DNA of 64,000 nt, taken from positions 1,550,001 to 1,614,000 of the forward strand of contig JAGFMI010000006.1 of the NCBI GenBank assembly GCA_021030905.1, in the 5' to 3' direction. The position numbers and the translations under genes were made by a program. The notes under the pieces were generated by a model. It saw only the letters and a program-made list of their open reading frames with translations. It was not told the origin of the DNA and did no database searches. The first letter of the stretch is position 1. Each line of letters begins with the position of its first letter. Shown one piece after another: positions 23,854-34,378 of this stretch. The stretch comes from Pyrenula massariospora (taxonomy: Eukaryota > Ascomycota > Eurotiomycetes > Pyrenulales > Pyrenulaceae).

Positions 23854-24196
23854 GGTGAGGAAACAGGCGACGGAGGTTGGTTGAGAGGATTGCGCTGTTC
23901 GAAGATCGTAGACCTAGCAACAAGCTTCTGAAAGCTTGAGGCAACACCGACTGCACAATGAGAGCATGTTATGACTGCTCTCAAGTGGTTGAGACCACCG
24001 GTCGAAGGTGCGTTGACAAAGCAGGGCGGAGAGTAAATCTGAAGTCAATAGAGGCCAGATGGGCATCCGTCGGCGGCGCTTGGACCAGCTGCATCTCCGC
24101 TCCGCAGATCTCGCAGCGGCCAAAAGAAATATTGCCAACCTTCCATACGCGAGCTACCGATCGCACCATGATCAGACTCTCAACCCAGAGAGCATC
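23854..24196. promoter_or_regulatory. Shared divergent promoter of the Herp-like gene and psd1
   Basis: 343 bp separate the two start codons, so both promoters must lie here or overlap the 5' UTRs. The psd1 frame stays open upstream to an ATG at 24059, so the usable promoter could be as short as 205 bp. No specific operator recognised. Confidence 0.5.
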
Positions 24197-25864
24197 ATGG
24201 CTCACCCCTCAAGAATTGGAAGAGCTGCGCTCAATCAGCCCCAGCTATCTTCTCTCCCTATCGAACTAATCGCTTTCAGTCGTGCAACCCTGGTACATCG
24301 CGCTACTCCTCTCCGCCGAGCCTTTTCTACGACCAGGATCTATCATGAGCAGTCTCAAGGTCCGCAAAAGGAAGCCTTCGGGACACGGTTAGGGAAAGCT
24401 TGGAGAAACACGAAGATTGAGTGGCATCCGATTCCGGTAGGGCTTGGAATAGGATTGCTAGGGGTCTTACAGTTTAATCGCGTACGGGCTAGAGAAAGAG
24501 CCGCAGACGAAGAAAGATCAGAGGCATTAGAAGAGAATGGCAATGGGCATAAACCTCCAAAGCGGAAGAGGATTCGCCCGTCTGGGCCATGGCAGGTCCA
24601 AATCATGTCTACATTACCCTTAAAAGCGCTCTCGAGAATATGGGGCAGATTTAACGAATTGCAAATACCCTACTATCTCCGAGTGCCAGGTTTCAAACTG
24701 TATGGCTGGATTTTCGGCGTCAATTTTACTGAAACAGAAGAGCCAGACTTGCACAAGTTCCCAAATCTTGCAGCCTTCTTCTACCGCACGCTCAAACCAG
24801 GAGTGAGACCCCTAGACCCTAATCCAAATGCGATCTTGTCACCTGCCGATGGCAAGGTCCTGCAGTTCGGAGTAATCGAGCATGGCGAGATCGATCAGGT
24901 CAAGGGCATGACCTACAGCATGGAAGCTTTACTTGGTAAATCCCCGCCACCTCCGGTAACGCCTAATCCAGCGTATCCACCGAAGATATTTGGGACAGAC
25001 AAAGAACATCAATCGAAGGCTCAGTCTTCTCTAGAGTCAGATGATGTGCGCGCAGACGAAGAATTTGCAAAAGTCAACGGCATATCTTATACCCTTCCGA
25101 ATCTCTTCTCCGGTCCCTCTGGCGACGGCGAAATGTCAAAAGCCAAGACAATGGATGCTTCAACTACTCCACGGCCCTCATCTGAAGCCGAAGTCCGCGC
25201 CGATCTTGCTCTTGCACCTGCAAAAGCAAGCTGGTGGTCTTTCAACACGAAGCCCAAGCAGCCCACTGCTCTTTATTACATGGTAATCTACCTCGCTCCT
25301 GGCGATTACCACCGCTTTCACTCGCCCGCCGCGTGGGTCGTTTCCACCCGGCGACATTTTGCAGGAGAACTCTACTCCGTTTCGCCCTACCTTCAGCGTA
25401 CTTTACCTGGTCTTTTCACGCTCAATGAGCGTGTGGTCCTTCTCGGACGTTGGCGATACGGATTTTTCAGCTATACACCCGTAGGCGCGACGAACGTCGG
25501 ATCGATCAAGATCAACTTCGACAAAGAACTGAGAACCAATTCTTTAACAACGGACACAGCGGCAGACATGGCCGCGGCTGAGGCAGCAGAGCGGGGTGAG
25601 CCGTACAGCGGTTTTGCTGAAGCCACGTATGATCACGCAAGTCCAGTCCTCGGGGGTCATTCTCTGACGAGAGGGGAAGAGATGGGCGGATTCCAGCTCG
25701 GGAGCAGTATTGTTCTTGTTTTTGAAGCGCCTACGGGTCAGAGGAAGAGCTTAGACGAGGGATGGCAAGGCGGAAAAGTCAAGGGTGGGTGGAAGTGGAA
25801 TGTAGCAAAGGGGCAGAAGGTGAAGGTAGGTGAAAGTTTGGGGTGGGTAGAAGAGAGTGAATAG
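24197..25864 (+). CDS. psd1: Phosphatidylserine decarboxylase proenzyme, mitochondrial type
   Basis: Converts phosphatidylserine to phosphatidylethanolamine at the mitochondrial inner membrane. From the ATG at 24197 the protein has 555 residues. It begins with a basic presequence ending near RRAFSTTR, then a likely membrane helix (IPVGLGIGLLGVLQF). The catalytic body has LSPADGKV with Asp218, DYHRFHSPAAW with His372, and QLGSS at the end. The pyruvoyl enzyme is formed by self-cleavage in an LGS(T) motif; here cleavage would fall between Gly502 and Ser503. The frame is also open to an ATG at 24059, which would add 46 residues. I prefer 24197 because the presequence then starts at the N-terminus and the length agrees better with fungal homologues. 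An insert of about 100 residues lies between the Asp and His motifs. Confidence 0.95.
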   Translation: MAHPSRIGRAALNQPQLSSLPIELIAFSRATLVHRATPLRRAFSTTRIYHEQSQGPQKEAFGTRLGKAWRNTKIEWHPIPVGLGIGLLGVLQFNRVRARERAADEERSEALEENGNGHKPPKRKRIRPSGPWQVQIMSTLPLKALSRIWGRFNELQIPYYLRVPGFKLYGWIFGVNFTETEEPDLHKFPNLAAFFYRTLKPGVRPLDPNPNAILSPADGKVLQFGVIEHGEIDQVKGMTYSMEALLGKSPPPPVTPNPAYPPKIFGTDKEHQSKAQSSLESDDVRADEEFAKVNGISYTLPNLFSGPSGDGEMSKAKTMDASTTPRPSSEAEVRADLALAPAKASWWSFNTKPKQPTALYYMVIYLAPGDYHRFHSPAAWVVSTRRHFAGELYSVSPYLQRTLPGLFTLNERVVLLGRWRYGFFSYTPVGATNVGSIKINFDKELRTNSLTTDTAADMAAAEAAERGEPYSGFAEATYDHASPVLGGHSLTRGEEMGGFQLGSSIVLVFEAPTGQRKSLDEGWQGGKVKGGWKWNVAKGQKVKVGESLGWVEESE

Positions 25865-26250
25865 AACTTCCAGATTAGACATATTAGAATCGCCACTTGA
25901 CTAAAGGCTGCTTGACACTTGTGCTTATGGAATGAGATTAAAAATTCTTGACTGGTCGTAATGACAAGCAGGATACGAATGCGAATTGACGGAGAAGGGA
26001 AATAGCTTATCCTAAGCTGGGAGGAGTGAGAACTCTTAATAGGTCATAGAAATGCCACCAATCTCGATGTTTCTTGCCACATCTGGAGCTTTGGGGGACG
26101 TTGGTGTCGATCCAAAGATGTGACGTGCTGTGCTTCAACTTATTCCTATGGGAGCGGTTCCCATCCGTGAAAGTAGCCCTGCTTCCTTATTACAGTGCTG
26201 AGCTAAATGTCAGTTCCTACCGCGGGTCACAGACCGACTCTTCCCGTGAT
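25865..26250. other. Convergent intergenic gap between psd1 and a HET gene
   Basis: 386 bp where two 3' ends meet. It should hold both terminators. Short frames only; nothing else seen. Confidence 0.5.
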
Positions 26251-28311
26251 TCATATCAGCTCGATCAGCCGTGGTTGAGCGATTTTTACAAACCGGAGAA
26301 GTCCGTCTCCATGATGAGTGAAGCAACCGACGCGCTGAAAGCGACCATCTCCGGTGCCGTGGATAATCAAGCCCTCGACCCTGATAAATCTGAAAAGATG
26401 GTAATCTTGGATAATCGAGGGGTCTTGCCCTCGCTGACTAAGTCGAGATGATGAATTCTTGATTTTCTGGATGTTCAGCAAGGGAAGCAGGAAATCATTT
26501 GTTGAACGAATGGAGCCCACGTCGTAGTCTAATTCTAGCCTTGACCAATATTGCATATCTTTGAGAAAAGGAAAGGAGAAACGATCTGAAGGGGTTCTAT
26601 GCTCAAAGTCTAGCTTAATGGGTCTGCCAATGCACATCAAGGCGGGCCAGAAGTCCTTCGCAGGAGTTATAGGGCCTATTTGGCAGTCATCAGATATGAA
26701 GAGGTAGGCAACAGATGAGGCTTTCCAAGATTCATTCCTGGCCTTTTCGTGTAGAAACCTTACGTTCGAGAAATCAAGGTCGTTCTCGTATGATGCCCAA
26801 TGCCAGCTTGGGGCGCGTTGAGGAGGACTCCGACGACACCACTGATACCGAGCTTTCCATAATAAACCATGATTCAATAGCTTTAAAAGTATTCCATGAC
26901 AGTAGGAATCATGTGTGAGCTGGGCGACTCTTTGACCAACTCCGTCGATAGCCTTGTACACGTCTTTGTCAGGGTGGGTAAGAGAAGCTTCGGTGTAGCT
27001 CGTCAGTAGCTCAAACCAACGCTCTTGAACGCTTATATCCTGAGGAAGCCCTTCATTTTCATGCAATGGATATCGCTGTTGCTTTAAGATATCATTTGGA
27101 TCAGCCAGCGCCCAGAACGGATGTCTCGAGGTCCACGACCAATCTCCTACCAACGTACCGAGAGGATGGTCTTCGGAAGCTGCAGCCTCAGTGCACTGCC
27201 AATAGAACAGCCCACCATGAAAGGAAAGCATTCGAGGGCACAGGACAATTTCTTGCAGCGCCCAAGCGCGCTCTATCAATCGACTGTGAGCTAAGGAGAG
27301 AAATGTTGCCTCTAGAGCGCTAGTTTTGCTGCTTGTACGCATCTCGTACCAGTTCTCGCTATCACTTTGTCCTCGGGGCCACGGGATAGTGATTCCTTTC
27401 CGATCTTTGATATCTCCGACATCAAAGAGGCCCTGGGAGGGGTTCGAGGCATGAGCAGCTCCAATATTCAGGAGAGCATTTGAGTAGACTTGATGCATCT
27501 TGCTCGCTTCATTTTCCCAGTCCTTCTGCGCTGTGAAGTCCGAGCCTTGGAAGATGCAATAGCAATCAATCCATAAATAGCTTATGCCTAATCGGCGAGT
27601 CGTGATCATTGCCTCTTGGAAAGTCTTGGGGAAATTCGTGACTGGCACTCCGTCCTCAAGCTGTCGAATGTTCTTAGAAGATAGAACCCAAAAAGGACTG
27701 GTGCCCCAACAGTGGCTTAAAGTTGCGTACGGGCCTGATATTTGATCCTCTAGACTATGCCGAAGATGAATCAGATGCCCCGAGACGTCAAGGAGCCTTG
27801 TGGGATGCCAGCCTGTCTTAACGTGTTTAGAGCAATTCGAGTGCTTTTCCCTGCAGTGTGCGAGCCATTCAGCCGCAAAATTAGCAACCTGTTGATTCCC
27901 GGTCCAGACCTGCCTTGTAGAGCTCTTAGCGAGCGTGTGAAGCTTATACTCACTTGGCTGAATGACAAAGCGACATGGTCTCAAATCAAAACTGCAGAGA
28001 AATTGTTTGATCCCATGATCGGGGCTTGTCGCAAAGGAGACCCAAAAAATAGAATTCTCACGATCGAATTCTTCTACCAGATCGAAGCATAGAGGCTCGA
28101 AGCGTGCCCTCTCGAGCTTTTTGCGGCCCATGCGCTCTTGCAGTTGTAGGCAAAGCCAACAGCCTTGCTCGACCGCGCTCGAGAAGCTCGTCGAGGTGGT
28201 GTGGTGTCGTCCAGGATACGAACCATCAACATATTTCCATTCGGTCCACCACGTGTAGGATTCTTTGGTGAAAATCGATGCGCACTTCTCGCATAGTGCA
28301 ACGCTTGACAT
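26251..28311 (-). CDS. HET-domain protein (heterokaryon incompatibility type)
   Basis: HET domains trigger regulated cell death after fusion of unlike fungal strains; they act in the cytoplasm. The uninterrupted frame gives 686 residues from the ATG at 28311. It stays open upstream to 28476, but the extra part is Cys/Lys-rich and unlike the family start. An N-terminal segment with ALCEKC and GCWLCLQL cysteine pairs precedes the domain. The HET domain starts near YATLSHCWG and continues through the blocks RLGISYLWIDCYCIF, an acidic WENEASKMHQVYSNALLNI block, and RAWALQEIVLCPRMLSF. The long C-terminal half has no recognised repeat or NTPase. It converges on psd1 and is divergent from the membrane-protein gene at 28998. 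Specificity unknown. Confidence 0.92.
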   Translation of the reverse strand: MSSVALCEKCASIFTKESYTWWTEWKYVDGSYPGRHHTTSTSFSSAVEQGCWLCLQLQERMGRKKLERARFEPLCFDLVEEFDRENSIFWVSFATSPDHGIKQFLCSFDLRPCRFVIQPSEYKLHTLAKSSTRQVWTGNQQVANFAAEWLAHCREKHSNCSKHVKTGWHPTRLLDVSGHLIHLRHSLEDQISGPYATLSHCWGTSPFWVLSSKNIRQLEDGVPVTNFPKTFQEAMITTRRLGISYLWIDCYCIFQGSDFTAQKDWENEASKMHQVYSNALLNIGAAHASNPSQGLFDVGDIKDRKGITIPWPRGQSDSENWYEMRTSSKTSALEATFLSLAHSRLIERAWALQEIVLCPRMLSFHGGLFYWQCTEAAASEDHPLGTLVGDWSWTSRHPFWALADPNDILKQQRYPLHENEGLPQDISVQERWFELLTSYTEASLTHPDKDVYKAIDGVGQRVAQLTHDSYCHGILLKLLNHGLLWKARYQWCRRSPPQRAPSWHWASYENDLDFSNVRFLHEKARNESWKASSVAYLFISDDCQIGPITPAKDFWPALMCIGRPIKLDFEHRTPSDRFSFPFLKDMQYWSRLELDYDVGSIRSTNDFLLPLLNIQKIKNSSSRLSQRGQDPSIIQDYHLFRFIRVEGLIIHGTGDGRFQRVGCFTHHGDGLLRFVKIAQPRLIELI

Positions 28312-28997
28312 GCTGTATATATGCATATCGGTTGCCTTGTTGCAAATACCTGTGAATTTCTTTTTCTGTGGTCTTGGATCATCCGTGTCAACCCATTTTA
28401 AGCTTATTTGGGCTTGCACGGATTTTCCTCGACCGATGAAAGAACCTGGACGTTTGCAACAAGATGAACGACACAAGCCAGTTGCAAACGCTCAGACGAT
28501 ATAAAATGTCGGGGAACCTGTCTGGGAAACATCATGCGACGGCTTAGCTGTGAACTGCTACGGACGTTAGGCACGGGCTCAGCTGCGGACACGCCTATCT
28601 TAATCCACGAAAAGATCAGCCTTGCAAGGAGCAGCCTCTCGGTACCGGTTAAGCCGCCCTATCAGGTAACAGCCTTGGCTGACCTGCTAATTTTCAAAGG
28701 TGTTAGTCTATAGATTAGTCGAGATTGGCAAAAAATTCGCCTCGCGCCGTCGGAATAAGCCCACCTGGGGGCTGAAACACTCCCGCAACTGCAAACTATG
28801 CATGGGCTAGCCTACTTAAAAGAGAGACCCGGTTGGGCAGTGCCGTCGTGATGAACCTTTAGGACGTTGCGTTCCTTCAAGCTGGATGGCGTGAAAGCTA
28901 AGGTAATATATGGAGGTCTTCTCCAGTCCTAGCAAGTCTGCTGAATGAAGAACCGGTCGAGCTCCTGATGACCTATGAATTATTGCCCTGAAGCGCA
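28312..28997. promoter_or_regulatory. Divergent promoter region between the HET gene and the membrane-protein gene
   Basis: 686 bp separate the two start codons. No coding frame of interest. Shared control of the two genes is possible from layout alone; no specific site recognised. Confidence 0.4.
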
Positions 28998-31608
28998 ATG
29001 TCCAGCCATGGGGAGAACCAAAATGGATACTTCCACGAGATGCAGAACATGCAAGGGAACAGGGTATCGGACGAATGTTACGACACCACTAAAGGTCAGA
29101 GTCTCGAAGTAACACCAGACGAGAGCAAACGCAGAAGTGTTCTCGCTCAGGCCACAGATGCCTTGGCGAGGCCTCTAAAAAGCAGCAAAGCAGGTCTGTT
29201 GCTAATCTGCTTTTACACCTTCTTCGTCTTGTTCTCGTGGATTGTCACCTGCATCCTCAGTCGTCGCCCAATAACAAGGAACCGTCACAAGTGGGCAAAA
29301 TCGTATCAGGCGCTATATGGAGACTTTGGTTGCGACACGGTCAACAGCCACGGCTCCATTGGGATCACCTGTGGCGGCGCAACTTCAAAATTGCCTTTGA
29401 CAGCAGCCCAGATTAAGACCAACGAGCACTGGAGGCAAGGTATTCAGGTCATCGCCGCGGTTATGGCTGTGCTCGCCATCCCAATCTCCAGCGCCATCTG
29501 TGCGAGAGCTGCCGTTGCATATACTCAGATAAAACGAGATATTTCTCTCCGACAGGCACTTGCTCTCGCAGACCGTGGCTGGTGGGATCCCTTCGTGATG
29601 AGCCGAATGCTTCTCCCACGTGCAGTCGGCAGATATGGCACCCTTTTCTTGTTTTTTGCTGCGACAGTGTGTGCTCTTGGTGAGGAACCTGCCACTCTTG
29701 TCCTCAAGGTTGCTGATAAAAATAGGTTCTATTGTCTGGCCAATGCAGCAAGTACTCGTAGGCGAAATTACGATTCCAATTGTTTCTTACAACAGTACGG
29801 TACCGCAGCTCTTGGGCTACGACGCGGACATCACCGGCCTCACCCAGATATCAGCCGATCAAGTCACCCGGGACACGATCAGCGGACTCGAGAGCGGCAA
29901 TGCCTTTGACCAGCAACCACAGATCTGGCAGGAACCATCGATGATGTGCAATAATACTCACAACTGGTACCAATGGTGTTACGAGGACCCGATCTCAAAC
30001 TACTCAGGGTTCTATAAAATTCCACCGCCGGGCGACAAATACTGGATATCCAACCTCGCGAATACTATCGGCACAGGCCTCTTCTCTCAGCATAGTCTCC
30101 GTCTGAACTCGTCACTCTCATGCCACAACACCACGACAGACGCTTACCCCGCCTCCTGCGACGGACCGGACGCCTTCTCAACAACCACAACTACCGACAT
30201 CCCCGACTCCTCTGGGAACAATGGCACCTTCGAGTTTCGCGTGTGCGTCCCAAACGGGGTCAAGGGGTTTCCGTGGAGGATGACCCGTGATCGTCAGGAC
30301 ATTACGGAGAAGGCGTTCATGCAGTTCAGCGCTGATGCGGTGAGGTTCTTGACCGAGAATGCGACAGCCGAGCCGGTCACGATGGAGTGTTCTAGTCAAA
30401 CTACAGCTGGATATTTTGCGCTGCCGAATAAGGTCGGGCAGCCGATCGCGGGACCTCTTTTAGAGACCTTTAATATCAGCGCTGGGCCTGACCCGACAGA
30501 ATTTATCAACGCCGAGGACGCAGGGCAGAGTTGGACGAATGGTGGACCGATGCTTGGGTAAGTGCTTGTCTCTTCTGACGTTGAGCGGTCAACGATTCTC
30601 TCCTCGGAGAACACCACATTCTGACCAAATTCTGACAGTGAACCCACGACCATCCCCAACGACACATCCCCGAACCCCATCCACGGTCCCCTCACCACCT
30701 CCATCCTCGCCCTCTTCGGCCCCTCCACCTTCTTCGCTACCCGCGCAAACAGCACCTACAACAATTCCACCCTCAACATCTCCACTACCTGCAACGACCC
30801 GGTCCCCCTCTCCGGCCTCCTCTTTGACGACTACGACGGCACCTACCAACTCTCCAGCTGCGGTGACACTGACCCCACCACCAACTTCCAGAACTTAACC
30901 AATTACCTAAGCGTGCTTTTCGACTTTGACCCCTCCGCCACCGCCACCGTTTACAACAACCATAACTCCAGCATCTCCCAAACCCTGTGGCTTGCCCAGT
31001 TCTACGCTAACCACGCGACCCTTACCCTCGCCGCATCTACCCCGAGATGGCGCCGCGGCATCATCACCGACGACGGCGTGCGCGTCAAGATCTTCACTGT
31101 CTCGAATTGGTCCATCATTGCCGTCTCGAGTATCCTGGCGATCCATCTGCTGGGGCTCTGGTCGCTCGCAGTATTCGCCATTGTGCACCCAACCTGGACG
31201 CACAAGTTGGACGCCTGGGCGCTGATAAGGATTGGCGCCGCGCTTGCTCGGGACCGCGACATCGACCTCCCCCTGCTCGCCAACATCAACGAGCAGGAGG
31301 CGGATATCCTGGACCACACGGATGGGTGGGTCGGCGAGCATTCGGCAGAGGAGGAAGGAGATTCGTCCGAGCAGCAAACCCTCAAGCCGGTATTCTCTCC
31401 CTCCGGCCACAAGCTTGATGGCGCACCGCGCGATCAGGGCCCGCCGCGGCGCATTGTTGTTGGGGGTCAGCTGCCGCTGAGGTCTGGAACCAGGTATGCG
31501 ATGTTTCGGTCGGAGACAGTGACCCATGGGTTGAAGAGCGGATTTAGGCTGCCAAGTTTTAAGAAGGGGTATCAGAAGCTGTTCTCGAAGGATCAGAATA
31601 TCTCCTAA
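28998..31608 (+). CDS. Fungal membrane protein with a large sequon-rich outer domain, function unknown
   Basis: Exons 28998-29679, 29726-30557 and 30639-31608 join in phase to give 827 residues. About 60 polar N-terminal residues precede a first membrane helix (LLLICFYTFFVLFSWIV). A second follows near residue 155 (IQVIAAVMAVLAIPIS), a third near 215-233 (TLFLFFAATVCALGS) and a fourth near residue 690 (WSIIAVSSILAIHLLGLW). Between helices 3 and 4 lie about 450 residues with roughly 15 N-x-S/T sequons and several cysteines, so this part is probably in the secretory lumen or outside the cell. A charged cytoplasmic tail of about 125 residues follows. I do not recognise the family. The gene is divergent from a HET gene and upstream of a PP2C gene. 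Confidence 0.8.
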
Positions 31609-32502
31609 TATCGTGCATATCAAATCCATTTCTCCATTTGATTGGCATGTTGATAAATGAAGCGTGGCGATCTGGACAATTTAGATACCCTGTTCTTTAT
31701 TTGAGACATACGTGATAGTGACAGAAGTATAATTTTATGAATTAGCTTTCAATTTCGTCCGCAGCGATGCGCTTTCTACAATAGTCAAGTGACATTACCA
31801 TCGGATCTCGGATCACCTTATGTTGCTTGCCATCGCAACATGATATCCCATGTATTTGGTGAGCTGCTTGAGTTCGGCAGAGAAATGGATCCTACAGGAT
31901 ATTGGGCCAAGAGCGGATGGTTTTTTGGAACTTCGCTTTTCGAGTAGAAGCCATGAGCTTAGTGTGGTACAAACTCCCAAGTACAGATTCAGTGTGGTCT
32001 AAGCATTGTGCTCTCTGTGATAGTCAACACCCCTGTTGATCTCGGCCGCCTTTATGATCATTTTCGGCCGCCTGTAGCTTCTCAACTAAGCAGCACTATT
32101 GATAAATTGGATCCTCTCAGTAACGCGAATGCAAACACATAGAGCTTGAACACAGAAATAGGAATTACTGAGGTCTGCGAGACACGATGTTTGAGGTTAA
32201 AACAGGGTCGTGCAGGCGGCGGAACCTCACTGGCTGGTGGAGCTGAGCTGCCGCTTCGGGACACTAAGACCTCGGAGCTTTGATTGCAACGCTTTTCTGC
32301 CCAACATCCCATGCGAGAACGAGGAATTCATGATCGGGACCCATACTTATCGAGCAAGTCACATCCATGGACAGAATATCTTTTATTTCTGCGTCCCCGG
32401 TTGAGAGTAGATGGCAAGGCCAAGCTGTCGTTCCTGGAGTCTCGCTGATAATTACGGTTCGATAGGTCCCCAACCCCGGTCTAGACACCACAAGCTTACA
32501 AA
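31609..32502. other. Intergenic gap upstream of the PP2C gene
   Basis: About 0.9 kb with short frames only. It should contain the terminator of the membrane-protein gene and the PP2C promoter. Confidence 0.4.
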
Positions 32503-34378
32503 ATGATGTGCAGAGTTGATAGCATCCTACAGTCTTGGACGGTCCCTTCCGATATGGCGCAGAGCAGTACTAAACAGTCGATGCCTGCAGCAGCGTTCTT
32601 TCCACGATTATTTCACCACCCATCTTCCCTCCTCCAGCCTCCACCCCGATTCGCGATCCCCCAGAACCGGCTTCTCCCACAAGTTTCCTCGCAACGAGGC
32701 AAAGCCTCATGACCCAAAGGAAGAGGGTGGCCCTTCTCCGGCGGCACACCCTCATTCTTCAATCAGTCGCGAGACCACCGTGGTGCGGATACCGTTGAAG
32801 AGTGCCAAACATCATTTTGGAGTGGCTGTCTCGCGAGGTTCGAGACCCTATAACGAAGATGCATACCAGGCTGGCGTGATTGAGCTTCCAGCTTTTGCCA
32901 AGCGGCCACCTGCTTCTGTCGATCTTCGACGCCGTAAAACTGCTGAACCAAATGGTGAGGGTACCAGCGCTGAAGGAGCTAGTGGAGATCCCCAAGTGTT
33001 CTATTTTGGAGTGTTTGATGGGCACGGTGGGTCTGAGTGTAGTGATTTCTTAAGGTCAGAACTACATGAGTATATCGAGCAGACCGGCAGACACTTTGAA
33101 ATTCAGTCAAGTTTGCCCCGAAAAGGCCCTCCACCGGACAAGGGAAAGGAAGAAGCCGACAACACGACGAAAGTCGTAGCAGGCATAGAGACTGAAGCTG
33201 CGATAGAAGCCGGTAACAAGATGCTTAATTCTATCGAAACTTCAAAAGAAGTTCCTTCAGATGCACCGAAAGAAGGCAGATCCGGGGATGGCCGTTCCAG
33301 CTCTTCAAAACCGATCATTCACCCTCCCTACCCTGGTGACCCTCCCCTTCTACAAGCCGCGAACCGCGAGCATGTAAAGGACCTTGAACGGAACCTGGTT
33401 CAGGCCTGGAAAGATCTGGTTGGAGGCTATTTTCGCCGTTTCAGACCAGCCTACTTCTCCCTCTTCGGTGGATACCAAGCCCTCGCTGAAGAATCCGAGT
33501 CCCTTCAACAGTCTCACTCTTCTTCCTCCTCTCCATCAACTACGTCCGTGGCCATCGAAGAAGCCATCACATACGCCTTCCTCAAAGCGGACTTCGACTT
33601 CGTCTCCCTTCAAGCCTCCAAATCTGACTCCGCCAACCCTTCCCCACCCACCATCCTCCAATCCTCCTCCTCCATGCTCGGCAACGACGACCACATCATC
33701 GGCTCCACCTCCACAACCCGCACCCCCTCCTCCCCGCGCCGTTTCAAAGGCGGCTCCACCTGCAGCGTAGCTCTAATCTCCACCCCCACCCCAACTCCCT
33801 TCTGGAACCCCTCCACTCCCTCCTCCATGCTCATCGCCCACGTAGGCGACACCCGCATCCTCGTCTGCGCGACCTCCACCGGCCTCGCCATCCCCCTGAC
33901 CACCAACCACCACCCCAGCTCCCCCGTCGAGGGCAACCGCCTCCGCCGCTACGCCGCCACCTTCGTCACCGACTCCTTCGGCGAGGAGCGCATGTCCGGC
34001 CTCGCGAACACGCGCGCGTTCGGCGACATCGGCTCCAAGCGCCTGGGCGTCTCGGCCGAGCCCGAGATCAAGCGCGTCGAGCTGGGCGCGGCTGAGTACG
34101 CGTTCCTCGTGCTGGTGTCGGACGGGGTGAGCGGGGCGCTGACGGACCAGGAGATTGTGGATGTAGTGAAAGAGGCGCGGACGCCGGAGGATGCGAGTCG
34201 GGCGCTGGTGGGGTTTGCGACGGAGGTGGGGGCTGAGGGGGATAATGCGACGGCGTTGGTGGTGAGGTTGGGCGGGTGGGAGAGGAGGAGTGAGGGGGGT
34301 GGGGGGAGTTTGGGGACTAGGGAGAAGAGGAGGTGGATGAAGGAGGAGGCGGGGGATCCGAGGGGGAGGAGGAGATAG
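32503..34378 (+). CDS. Mitochondrial PP2C-type protein phosphatase, PTC6-like
   Basis: A Mg/Mn-dependent Ser/Thr phosphatase; yeast Ptc6 acts in mitochondria. The main frame is open from 32516 to 34378 (about 620 residues). Motifs in order: FGVAVSRGSRPYNEDAY (metal-binding Asp), FGVFDGHGGSE (metal-binding DGHGG), GGSTCSVALI, MLIAHVGDTRILV, FGDIGSKR, FLVLVSDGVS and GDNATALVVRLG. The N-terminus (RSFHDYFTTH region) is basic and hydroxylated like a presequence. The main frame has no ATG before the catalytic domain, so a short first exon is needed. ATGs at 32503/32506 lie in another frame and could be joined by a small intron ending near 32590. The 3' half shifts from C-rich to G-rich on the coding strand. 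The domain call is secure; the start is not. Confidence 0.85.

Noticed and set aside
30589-31480. Pro/Ser/Thr-rich and Gly/Val-rich frames over the third exon of the membrane-protein gene
   Set aside because: Compositional shadows of the GC-rich exon; the called frame continues the membrane protein with correct splice phase.
33384-33936. Pro-rich plus frame and Val/Glu-rich minus frame
   Set aside because: Shadows of the C-rich part of the PP2C gene.
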